Origin: JAAFHB01 sp038240855
Lineage (GTDB): Bacteria > Bacteroidota > Bacteroidia > Bacteroidales > Prolixibacteraceae
Length of the DNA stretch: 7,699 bases
NCBI GenBank assembly: GCA_038240855.1
Contig: JBBRGI010000176.1
Span: 1-7,699 of the forward strand
Reading direction: 5' to 3'
Each line of letters begins with the position of its first letter. Position 1 is the first letter of the stretch. The notes beneath the pieces are model-generated. The model ran no database searches, was not told where the DNA came from, and saw only the letters and a program-made list of their open reading frames with translations. This document shows, piece after piece, positions 1-6,023 of the stretch. A program made the translations under genes and the position numbers.

Positions 1-2
1 TG

Positions 3-503
3 GGTTACCTCGCCACGGAAGCCGGAAATGAAAAGGGTAAGAAAATTAATATTTCTGATCTCCCGGTTAAGGAAGGTAGCTTAAGCATAGATGGAGAGCG
101 CAATATTCTTAATATTAAACAGGTAGGAAATTACAACGGCATTATGGCGGTACAGCAGGGAACCGATAATTCTATTTCAGCCGGTCAGACCGGTAAAAAT
201 AATTACCTGTTTGTATTGCAGAAGGGGATCTTTAATACGGTTACGGATTACAATCAGGAAAATTATTCAAGCAGCATTTTGTATGACTCAATCGTCCAGA
301 TTGGTGATCATCTGGAGCTTAAGTCACACGAAGCCTCCAAGCCGAAACCCAACCAAAATATTTTTATGCAATCGGGTACCAATTTATCCCTTGTATTCAA
401 TAACGATTTATTGAACTCAGTGGGAGGTGTGGCGATCAACCAGACCGGCAGGGATATGAAGGTGGTTATTGACCAGTCCTTCTTCTCCTTTCCCATGAAG
501 TAG
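3..503 (+). CDS. Curlin-repeat protein, 3' part (5' end outside window)
   Basis: The frame is open from the window edge to the TAG at 501-503, giving 166 residues with no convincing start, so this is the C-terminal part of a longer protein. An ATG at 144 falls inside the repeats and is probably internal. Four consecutive QxGxxN motifs stand exactly 11 residues apart (QVGNYN, QQGTDN, QTGKNN, QKGIFN; codons starting at 120, 153, 186, 219). This is the strand-turn pattern of CsgA/CsgB curlin repeats, which stack into an extracellular amyloid beta-helix. Three degenerate copies follow (QIGDHL, QSGTNL, QTGRDM), separated by a Lys/Pro-rich break (KPKPNQ). The chain ends in an aromatic tail, FFSFPMK. 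By family knowledge it would be a secreted fibre subunit, nucleator or curli-like surface protein. No csgE/F/G partner is visible. The repeat family is fairly sure; the exact role is not. Confidence 0.75.
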   Translation, partial: GYLATEAGNEKGKKINISDLPVKEGSLSIDGERNILNIKQVGNYNGIMAVQQGTDNSISAGQTGKNNYLFVLQKGIFNTVTDYNQENYSSSILYDSIVQIGDHLELKSHEASKPKPNQNIFMQSGTNLSLVFNNDLLNSVGGVAINQTGRDMKVVIDQSFFSFPMK

Positions 504-692
504 CCGAATGCATCGTTGTCTTCATGAATTTATTCTCTATCCTCTAAACATGTCATTAAGTTGTCCGGGCTTAATTATTTTCCAGTTTGTCTGTTTTCCT
601 TCTGATTTTTTTGCCACTAAGTAATCGGGATTGGCGAAACTCCAACATCAAAGCAGATAACCTTAAAAATGTAATTGTATTTATACTCAATT

Positions 693-812
693 GACCTCAG
701 AGAGGTCACATGTTTATAGAAAATGAAATGAAAATAAGGTATTCGACTCCGGCGGAGTCGCATGTTGCTCTTTCACTACATATTTCTATAAACATACAAA
801 CCCGCTGGGTTT
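693..812. repeat. Inverted pair of hairpin units around a third hairpin
   Basis: Left unit: the stem gacctc-aga-gaggtc (693-707), six bases, then ttatagaaa (714-722). Right unit, read on the minus strand: the stem aaaccc-agc-gggttt (812-798), six bases, then ttatagaaa (791-783). The two share the tag, the 6-base gap and the 6-3-6 stem geometry, but the stems differ in sequence. The shared arms form a perfect 13-base inverted repeat (710-722 with 783-795). Between them is a third palindrome, cgactccg/cggagtcg, at 744-760. From memory, similar hairpin-plus-tag sequences recur between genes in Bacteroidota genomes; this was not checked. Confidence 0.7.
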
Positions 813-860
813 GAAATAAAGGTATTGTGTATCAATTATATGAAAAGAGTTACAATGGAG

Positions 861-960
861 ACACCAGGGCACAAAGGCGCACAAAGAAATTGTGTAAACA
901 TATCGTCTCCCTTTTTTTCCTGCCACTAAGGCACCAAGCCACGAAGGGGCACTAAGAAAT
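861..960. repeat. Degenerate GGCAC(A/T)AAG-type short repeats
   Basis: Two clusters are built from imperfect 8-10 base units. The first, at about 861-890, reads acaccag, ggcacaaag, gcgcacaaag and ends in aaat. The second, at about 922-960, reads gccactaag, gcaccaag, ccacgaag, gggcactaag and again ends in aaat. Both are therefore G/C-A/C-A-A-G unit arrays with the same terminal motif, separated by roughly 30 bases of pyrimidine-rich spacer. No coding sense is apparent. From memory, such runs are common in Bacteroidota spacers; their function is unknown to me. Confidence 0.55.
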
Positions 961-990
961 CTTTTAAATTATCATCGCCCTCCTTTACGT

Positions 991-1020
991 AAATCCGCGT
1001 AATCCATTTTAATCCGTGTT
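991..1020. repeat. Three AATCC-headed units of about 10 bases
   Basis: The pentamer aatcc recurs at 992, 1001 and 1011, giving the units aatccgcgt, aatccatttt and aatccgtgtt with a spacing of 9-10 bases. This differs in sequence from the neighbouring GGCAC-type array but has a similar period. Its 3' edge lies about 13 bases before the -7 box of the downstream gene, so it overlaps the place where a -33 element would be expected. Confidence 0.5.
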
Positions 1021-1033
1021 ATCTTTTTATCGC

Positions 1034-1041
1034 TACTTTTG
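1034..1041 (+). promoter_or_regulatory. Bacteroidota-type -7 box for the M24 peptidase gene
   Basis: TACTTTTG fits the TAnnTTTG consensus used by the primary sigma factor of Bacteroidota. It lies 15 bases before the ATG at 1057, so transcription would start only about 5-12 bases before the start codon. No clear TTTG is seen at the -33 position, which is occupied by the AATCC repeat array. Confidence 0.5.
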
Positions 1042-1056
1042 TATCATAACAAATGA

Positions 1057-2253
1057 ATGATGCAGGTAAAAGTACCCTTAAAGGAATTGAATTCGCGGAT
1101 TGAGCGTTTCAGAAATCAAATGGATCAGAGTTGTCCCGGCTGGGAGATAACGGTAGTTTTCAGCAAAATAAATCTCTACTATTTTACAGGAACCATGCAG
1201 GAAGGGGTATTGTTTATCCCAACGAACGACGTGGCTGTTTTATGGGTGCGGCGCAGTTACGAGCGGGCCGTTGCGGAATCGCTTTTCCCGGCGATTAAAC
1301 CCATGGAGAGTTATCGGGATGCTGCTGTGACCATGAAAAACCTTCCGGGCACAGTTTATCTCGAGAAGGAGATCGTTCCCCTCGCGATGCTTCAGCGTTT
1401 TCAGAAGTACTTCCCCTTTTCGGTCATCGAAGCGGCTGATCTTCAGATTGCAGCGGTGCGTTCAATCAAAAGCAGGTATGAGCTTGATTTGATGGAACAG
1501 TCGGGTAAAATCCACCAGTATGTTACCGAGGAGCTTGTACCGGGAATGCTCCGGGAGGGGATGAGTGAGTCAGAATTTTTTAGTGATCTCTATACCGCAC
1601 TTGTCCGTGAAGGGCATCATGGAGTAACCCGTTTTGGAATGTTCGATACCGAATCGATTCTCGGGCAGATCGGATTTGGCGAGAGTTCCATTTATCCGAC
1701 ATCATTTAACGGACCCGGCGGTAATTATGGCATGAGTCCTGCCGTGCCGATTCATGGCAGCCGGACGCGTAAACTCAGGAAAGGTGACCTTGTTTTTGTA
1801 GATGTGGGCTGTGGTGTCGAAGGTTATCATACCGACAAAACAATGACCTATATGTTCGGCCAATCTCTGCCCGATGAAGTGATTAAAATTCATCTTCAAT
1901 GTGTTGATATTCAAAATAATATTGCTTCGATGCTTAAGCCGGGTGCAATACCTTCTGTTATTTACAATGAAATTCTTAGCGGATTGTCTCCTGAATTTCT
2001 GAAGAATTTTATGGGTTTCGGTAGCCGTACCGTGAAATTCCTGGGTCATGGCATCGGGTTGACGATCGATGAACTGCCGGTGATTGCCAATGGTTTTGAT
2101 GAGCCGATCCGCGAAGGGATGGTCTTTGCCCTGGAACCAAAAAAGGGAATACCAAATGTGGGAATGGTAGGCATCGAAAACACCTTTATCGTGACGCCTG
2201 ATGGCGGGCGGAACATCACCGGAAAGCATCCGGGACTGTTGTTCGTAACTTAA
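1057..2253 (+). CDS. M24-family metallopeptidase (aminopeptidase P / Xaa-Pro dipeptidase type)
   Basis: A 398-residue protein of normal family length. Residues 1-135 look like the creatinase/prolidase N-terminal domain, and 140-398 the pita-bread catalytic domain. All five dinuclear-metal ligands can be placed: Asp249 (FVDVG), Asp260 (HTDKT), His331 (GHGIG), Glu360 (ALEP) and Glu374 (GIENT). His233 matches the first conserved substrate-site His of PepP. Seven residues after His331, where PepP and prolidase have His (VHE), this protein has Asp338 (IDE), which points to a distinct subfamily. The expected role is cytoplasmic hydrolysis of X-Pro bonds in small peptides, but the substrate cannot be assigned. 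No signal peptide is evident. The start is a tandem ATG (1057, 1060) with no Shine-Dalgarno; an out-of-frame ATG at 1053 just precedes it. The gene stands alone, convergent with the minus-strand group. Confidence 0.9.
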   Translation: MMQVKVPLKELNSRIERFRNQMDQSCPGWEITVVFSKINLYYFTGTMQEGVLFIPTNDVAVLWVRRSYERAVAESLFPAIKPMESYRDAAVTMKNLPGTVYLEKEIVPLAMLQRFQKYFPFSVIEAADLQIAAVRSIKSRYELDLMEQSGKIHQYVTEELVPGMLREGMSESEFFSDLYTALVREGHHGVTRFGMFDTESILGQIGFGESSIYPTSFNGPGGNYGMSPAVPIHGSRTRKLRKGDLVFVDVGCGVEGYHTDKTMTYMFGQSLPDEVIKIHLQCVDIQNNIASMLKPGAIPSVIYNEILSGLSPEFLKNFMGFGSRTVKFLGHGIGLTIDELPVIANGFDEPIREGMVFALEPKKGIPNVGMVGIENTFIVTPDGGRNITGKHPGLLFVT

Positions 2254-2320
2254 TGAAAGAATGAAGGAATGATGGGATTGAAAGATTTCTTACGATGAGC
2301 AATATATTTTTGAGGGATTG

Positions 2321-2342
2321 ATATGACCCGAGCCTACGGCTC
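2321..2342. repeat. Hairpin repeat A, copy 1
   Basis: A 22-base sequence beginning atatgacccgagcc and ending in the stem gagcc-tac-ggctc (2330-2342). It is repeated with a single mismatch, in the loop, at 2395-2416. Confidence 0.75.
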
Positions 2343-2371
2343 ACAGGACAAAGTGAGTGTCGCAGTTTTGA

Positions 2372-2387
2372 CTGGACTGAAGTCCAG
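2372..2387. repeat. Palindrome ctggact/agtccag
   Basis: Seven-base arms at 2372-2378 and 2381-2387 with two central bases. It sits between the two copies of hairpin repeat A. Confidence 0.65.
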
Positions 2388-2394
2388 CCTTACA

Positions 2395-2416
2395 ATATGA
2401 CCCGAGCCAACGGCTC
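2395..2416. repeat. Hairpin repeat A, copy 2
   Basis: Matches 2321-2342 at 21 of 22 positions, the difference being tac versus aac in the loop. The stem is gagcc-aac-ggctc (2404-2416). Nine bases downstream lies ttatagaaa (2426-2434), the same tag that follows the hairpins at 693-812. Confidence 0.75.
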
Positions 2417-2507
2417 TGAAAAGTGTTATAGAAATGTTCGGATGTTGTCCTTGAGTAAACAGGAAGCCAACTGGTGAAAAATTTTCTTGAACCTATTGCT
2501 TTTGGAA

Positions 2508-2520
2508 GTGCCGTAGGCAC
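2508..2520. repeat. Hairpin repeat B, copy 1
   Basis: Stem gtgcc-gta-ggcac. The surrounding ggaagtgcc...ggcacga resembles the copy at 2582-2594, so this is a dispersed 5-3-5 hairpin unit with a variable loop. Confidence 0.7.
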
Positions 2521-2534
2521 GAATAATAGTGTAA

Positions 2535-2554
2535 CGCCGGATTTAAATCCGGCG
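2535..2554. repeat. Perfect 20-base palindrome
   Basis: Two 10-base arms with no spacer: cgccggattt at 2535-2544 and its exact reverse complement at 2545-2554. It lies midway between the two copies of hairpin repeat B. As RNA it would form a stem of about 8 bp with a short A/U loop. A dyad-protein binding site or a terminator stem is also possible. Confidence 0.7.
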
Positions 2555-2581
2555 AAAATGAGAACTATCTCACAAAAAGGA

Positions 2582-2594
2582 GTGCCTTAGGCAC
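2582..2594. repeat. Hairpin repeat B, copy 2
   Basis: Stem gtgcc-tta-ggcac. The stem is identical to copy 1 at 2508-2520, and two of the three loop bases differ. Confidence 0.7.
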
Positions 2595-2631
2595 GATCCA
2601 TATATTTATCTGAAATTAAGTTTATTTCAAT

Positions 2632-2670
2632 AATAAGGCCATCTCAGATATTAATTGAAACGGCCTTATT
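2632..2670 (-). terminator. Candidate terminator of the minus-strand operon
   Basis: A 9-bp stem, aataaggcc (2632-2640) with ggccttatt (2662-2670), encloses a 21-base loop. On the minus strand it begins about 20 bases after the stop codon of the small membrane protein gene and ends in a T/A-rich tract. The long loop and imperfect U-run make intrinsic termination likely rather than certain. Confidence 0.5.
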
Positions 2671-2690
2671 TCGTAATAGCGTAAAAACCC

Positions 2691-2951
2691 TTAGTTTTTC
2701 TTTTTCTTCATCATAAAATAACCTCCCACACCAACTAAAACAACTGCACCCGCAATCAAAACATAGGTTGATGTTGAGTTGCTTTTCGGTGCTTCGTCGG
2801 GAGCTGCAGCATCATAAAATACAGGTTTTGCTGCTTTATCGGCATTGATTGAATCTTTCTTTGCTGAAGGCAGATCCTGTGCAAACGCCATGCTTAAACC
2901 ACCCAGGCACAGCATTATGGCCATCGAAATCAATAAAATTGTTCTTTTCAT
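2691..2951 (-). CDS. Small secreted protein with C-terminal membrane anchor, unknown function
   Basis: An 86-residue protein that I do not recognise. Residues 1-25 form a signal peptide: KR, a hydrophobic core, and an AFA-Q cleavage site. Residues 26-62 are a short polar Ala/Lys/Asp-rich segment ending in SNSTST. Residues 63-81 are a Gly/Val-rich transmembrane helix, followed by a KKKKN tail. It should therefore be a type I inner-membrane protein with about 37 residues in the periplasm. The layout recalls Gram-positive sorting signals, but there is no LPXTG or PEP motif. Asp33-Ser34-Ile35 fits the D(S/T)(A/I/L/V/M/T) O-glycosylation motif known from Bacteroides, though a three-residue match is weak. 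The start lies 17 bases after the stop of the GT-C gene, and a terminator-like stem follows, so it looks like the last gene of that operon. Confidence 0.75.
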   Translation of the reverse strand: MKRTILLISMAIMLCLGGLSMAFAQDLPSAKKDSINADKAAKPVFYDAAAPDEAPKSNSTSTYVLIAGAVVLVGVGGYFMMKKKKN

Positions 2952-2968
2952 ACTTCAACTATTAATAC

Positions 2969-5038
2969 TTATTTATTTATAGAATTTAAAAGTTCATCAT
3001 ACTTTCGCGCGACACCGGGATGCGACTTCCGATACGTATCGGCAAGGGCTACTATTGCGGGTTTATAACCGGGATTCAACGTCAGGCAAGTTTTTAACAA
3101 CCCTCGCGCCCTGTCTATGTCGCTGTCCAACAGTAATTTCGACAATCCAACATAAGCCTCGTAATATTTCCGGTTGTACCCGATCAACGTTTCGTAATAT
3201 CGGATCGCTTCCCCCGGATGTTCCAGTTTGACGGCAATGTTTCCAAGGTACATTAAAACAGGTTCATAACCCGGATTTATTTTCAGCGCCGATTGAAGAA
3301 CAATCCGTGCACTGTCAATCTCATTTTCCCTTACCAGTGCGACCGCAAAATTATAAAAGATTAATTCATCCTGTGTATTAATCTTAACGACTTCCCTAAA
3401 AAATCTTACTGCTTCGGCCGAATCGCCCTTTTTCAGCGCCTCATAGCCACTAAAATCGAGTGTAGTTTCCCGTTTCAGCACGGCACAGACCGGAACCGAA
3501 TCGGCATAAATTATGTGTATGGCATTCTTTGGTGGCCATATTTTGTCTTTAAGTTGATTTGCCGGGATATAACTGTTGGCAACGATCATATAATCCCATT
3601 CTTTCTGGCTGCGTTGGTCATACTGACAATAGAAGGTCTGAATACCGGGACGATCACGGAAATACCAGTTCACCGAAAAATTGGTGGCAATTTTAACGGG
3701 TTTTGCCTGGTTGGTGTTCTCCAGATAATCCGAAAGCCACTCCGCTCCGCCACGTATGGTATGATAATAATAATCAGTTTCATAATCTCCGTAAGCCCCG
3801 TTAAGACCACCTGTCAGTTGATTGTAATACAAATAGTAATACGGGTGGTTTCGGAGCATAAACCGGACCGGGTGGATGGCTGATATCAAGATAAAAAGTA
3901 GTACTGCAACGATCAGGTATTTGTTTTTTAAATAGCTAATCAACGTTGAAAATCCAATCGCTGCCAATAAAATTAGGGGAGGATAGATAAACAAAAAATG
4001 ACGCCATGACCCATAAAGATTTGATTTTTCCCAGATCACGAAAACAACGGGAAACAAAATTGAAAAAATAAGGAATCCGTACTTTAACAGGTTTGTTTCA
4101 GTGATAATCTTTTTTGATAACGCGATAAAAGCTGCAATACCGGCAAATAGGATGACCGGAATAGTAATGGCCATATATTTCGGCAGGTAATACCACGGCA
4201 TAAAATCGGACCATTCTATCTTTCCTTCAAAGAGTTGCATTAATGTGGTTGGAAACTGTGTCATTACAAGATATGATTCCCACACATGGAGGATCGGATT
4301 CAATTGTGCATAAGGCCATAAAAGCAGTCCAAGAAACCATGCTGAGATTGAAATTATAAATACCCGGATCAACTTACTACGAAAAAACGATATATCGAAC
4401 TCTTTGTTGTAGAGATATTTAAAGACGAAGTAAAGGGCCAGGAAAAAGAAAAGATAGCAGATCAGCAGTAAGCCACCGGGTCGTATGCTGATCGAAAAGG
4501 CGATACTGGCAATAAGCAGTAACAGATCTTTGATCGTTTTTTTATTTTCAATAAAGAGAAATCGTTGCGTAAAGTAGATGGCAGCTATATAACTCAGCGC
4601 AAATGGGATATCTTTCAGATTGTTCTGGGAATGTCCAAGGAAAGTGGGAGAGAGGGCGAAAAGCAAAATCACGATTATCCCGGTTCCGTAGCCCGCAAGC
4701 CAGATGGCAAAAAATGCGGTGACAATAACTGTAAGCCAGCCTGCCAGAGAGCACGATATATGCCGGAAGAGAAACACATCGCCGATGTTAAACCACCTGA
4801 TGAATATGGTAGTCAGGTTATCAAACGACTGGCCGTAATATTTTAGGTGGGTTACAGGTGTATGGAGGGCAGTGGTATCTTTTCCCAGGGAAGCAAAATA
4901 ATTGTAGACATATACCGATTGATCGTAATGCAGGTATTCATCACCCGATATTCCGGCATCGACACCCCCTTTCAGCATAAACAAAAGAAGAAGTCCGGCA
5001 ACTAGGTAAAAGATATATTTTAACCGGTTGTTGGTCAT
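2969..5038 (-). CDS. GT-C membrane glycosyltransferase (PMT_2/ArnT-like) with C-terminal TPR domain
   Basis: A 689-residue protein. I count about 11 hydrophobic segments between residues 6 and 392. The first extracytoplasmic loop has the Asp33-Glu34 pair (GDEYLHYD) typical of GT-C catalytic sites. SPTFLGHSQNNLKDIP (130-145) resembles the second conserved loop of PMT/ArnT-like enzymes. Residues 399-437 hold the YYN-LTGG-GAYGDYE-DYY pattern followed by EWL, which I associate with PMT-like proteins. Residues 527-686 are TPR-like helices (KGDSAEAVRFF, LKINPGYEPVL, HPGEAIRYYE, LTLNPGYKPAIV). Such enzymes move sugar from polyprenyl phosphate to a protein or lipid acceptor at the periplasmic face. 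With the N-terminus inside and 11 segments, the TPR part would be periplasmic. Its ATG overlaps the upstream GT2 stop by 4 bases, indicating translational coupling and a shared pathway. The acceptor and sugar are unknown. Confidence 0.85.
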   Translation of the reverse strand: MTNNRLKYIFYLVAGLLLLFMLKGGVDAGISGDEYLHYDQSVYVYNYFASLGKDTTALHTPVTHLKYYGQSFDNLTTIFIRWFNIGDVFLFRHISCSLAGWLTVIVTAFFAIWLAGYGTGIIVILLFALSPTFLGHSQNNLKDIPFALSYIAAIYFTQRFLFIENKKTIKDLLLLIASIAFSISIRPGGLLLICYLFFFLALYFVFKYLYNKEFDISFFRSKLIRVFIISISAWFLGLLLWPYAQLNPILHVWESYLVMTQFPTTLMQLFEGKIEWSDFMPWYYLPKYMAITIPVILFAGIAAFIALSKKIITETNLLKYGFLIFSILFPVVFVIWEKSNLYGSWRHFLFIYPPLILLAAIGFSTLISYLKNKYLIVAVLLFILISAIHPVRFMLRNHPYYYLYYNQLTGGLNGAYGDYETDYYYHTIRGGAEWLSDYLENTNQAKPVKIATNFSVNWYFRDRPGIQTFYCQYDQRSQKEWDYMIVANSYIPANQLKDKIWPPKNAIHIIYADSVPVCAVLKRETTLDFSGYEALKKGDSAEAVRFFREVVKINTQDELIFYNFAVALVRENEIDSARIVLQSALKINPGYEPVLMYLGNIAVKLEHPGEAIRYYETLIGYNRKYYEAYVGLSKLLLDSDIDRARGLLKTCLTLNPGYKPAIVALADTYRKSHPGVARKYDELLNSINK

Positions 5039-5967
5039 TTTGTTACCGTGTTCCCGTCGTAAAATTTCTTAACGAAATAGATAGGCCTGTTTTGTGATTC
5101 CTTATAAATCCGGTAAACATATTCACCTACCACTCCCAGGGAGACGAGCTGTATTGAACCCAGGAAATAGATACTTAGCAGGGTGGAAGACCAGCCGAGC
5201 AAGGCAAATCCGAACATTTTGGCAATCAGTACATAGATTCCGGCACACATAAAAATAACCGTGCCGGTCAGTCCAAGATAGAGGCAGAATTTGATCGGAA
5301 ATCTCGAAAAGGCAAAGATGGCATCCGATGCAAGAACAAACAGTTTGGTAAGACTCATTTTCGGTTCACCTTCCGATCGTTCATCCCTGACAAATTCGAC
5401 ATATCCCTGTTTGAAACCGATAAAGGAACGGAGACCGGGTAAGTAGCGGACTTTCTCCTTCATCCTTAATAACGCGTTCACTGCCTCGCGTTTCATCATC
5501 GAAAAATTACCTGTATTTTCCATGTTTTGCATCACTGCAATATTCCGGAACAACAGGTGGAAGAGAAAAGTATAGAAATTCCGGCTGTTACGGCCTTTTC
5601 GTCCGGTGCGCAGTCCGCTGATAATATCGAAATTTTCCTCATTGATTTTACGGTACATCTCACCGAACAGCTCGGGAGGGTCCTGCAAATCACCATCCAT
5701 CATGGCCACGATTTCGCCTGAAGCGTGTTCGAGTCCTGCCGTAAATGCTGCCTGGTGACCGAAATTTTTAGAAAGTGATAATACCTTGATTTTTTGATTT
5801 TCCTTCCGCCAGTTCAGCAAATATTCAAGACTATTGTCCACGCTTCCGTCATTTACAAAAATGATCTCGTAGTCCGTAACGAAAGATTCCAATGCCGAAA
5901 CGGTCTGTTTTACAAGATCGTCGATCAGTCCTTCTTCATTGTAAATTGGAATTACGATTGAGAGCAT
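5035..5967 (-). CDS. Polyprenyl-phosphate glycosyltransferase, GT2 family (GtrB/DPM1-like)
   Basis: A 310-residue protein. An N-terminal GT-A domain (about 1-220) starts with the canonical SIVIPIYNEE. It carries NDGS (39-42), the LSLSKNFGHQAA segment (63-74), and the DxD-type metal/nucleotide motif within MDGDLQDPP (90-98). The basic RDERSEGEPKMSLTKL segment (194-209) corresponds to the conserved R-G-SK region of GtrB and dolichyl-phosphate mannose synthases. Two transmembrane helices follow (about 226-250 and 257-285), then a short basic tail. By family it transfers a hexose from a nucleotide sugar to polyprenyl phosphate on the cytoplasmic face. The 4-base overlap with the downstream GT-C gene makes it the likely donor supplier for that enzyme. 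The start has an A/T-rich leader without Shine-Dalgarno. Which sugar is used cannot be read from sequence. Confidence 0.92.
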   Translation of the reverse strand: MLSIVIPIYNEEGLIDDLVKQTVSALESFVTDYEIIFVNDGSVDNSLEYLLNWRKENQKIKVLSLSKNFGHQAAFTAGLEHASGEIVAMMDGDLQDPPELFGEMYRKINEENFDIISGLRTGRKGRNSRNFYTFLFHLLFRNIAVMQNMENTGNFSMMKREAVNALLRMKEKVRYLPGLRSFIGFKQGYVEFVRDERSEGEPKMSLTKLFVLASDAIFAFSRFPIKFCLYLGLTGTVIFMCAGIYVLIAKMFGFALLGWSSTLLSIYFLGSIQLVSLGVVGEYVYRIYKESQNRPIYFVKKFYDGNTVTK

Positions 5968-6023
5968 AGCGTTGCTTTTTATTAATTACAGCGGCAAATC
6001 AGTTGTAAATTTACATAAATCTT

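Larger units (their letters stand above)
504..1056. other. Gene-free stretch rich in short repeats
   Basis: No plausible ORF was found on either strand. The first 190 bases show little structure: a weak 6-bp stem, attaag/cttaat at 555-560 and 570-575, followed by TATTTT, is a poor terminator candidate for the curlin-repeat gene. From 693 to 812 there are three hairpins. From 861 to 1020 there are two kinds of degenerate 9-10 base repeats. The decamer tgccactaag occurs at 612-621 and again at 921-930. The stretch ends in the promoter of the M24 peptidase gene. Confidence 0.7.
2254..2690. other. Spacer between convergent genes, packed with palindromes
   Basis: No plausible ORF. The first 30 bases after the peptidase stop are a purine-rich run of gaatga/gaagga-like units (2252-2275). 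From 2321 to 2594 there are six short palindromes of four different sequences. From 2632 to 2670 there is a terminator-like stem on the side of the minus-strand genes. No other clear terminator for the peptidase gene is seen, so one or more of the palindromes may serve that purpose. Confidence 0.65.

Noticed and set aside
144..503. The curlin-repeat gene starting at the ATG at 144
   Set aside because: The frame is open upstream to the window edge, and the first QxGxxN repeat (codon at 120) lies before this ATG, so it is most likely internal.
861..1020. Possible CRISPR array
   Set aside because: The units are only 8-10 bases, degenerate and contiguous. There are no 23-37 base direct repeats with unique spacers, and no cas genes.
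504..1056. Riboswitch or structured RNA gene
   Set aside because: Only short isolated stems are present, with no multi-branch fold or known conserved motif. No tRNA or rRNA sequence was recognised anywhere in the window.
1702..2229. A 175-residue open frame on the minus strand
   Set aside because: It lies wholly inside the M24 peptidase gene, whose five metal ligands are all in place. The antisense product shows no recognisable motif.
2949..2971. A TPR frameshift or fusion joining the GT-C gene and the small downstream gene
   Set aside because: Both ends are clean: a TAA stop after the TPR helices, 17 bases, and then an ATG followed directly by a complete signal peptide.
3515..3883. A 122-residue open frame on the plus strand with hydrophobic stretches
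   Set aside because: It is antisense to the GT-C gene. Its hydrophobic character follows from the opposite strand's codons, and no start signal is seen.
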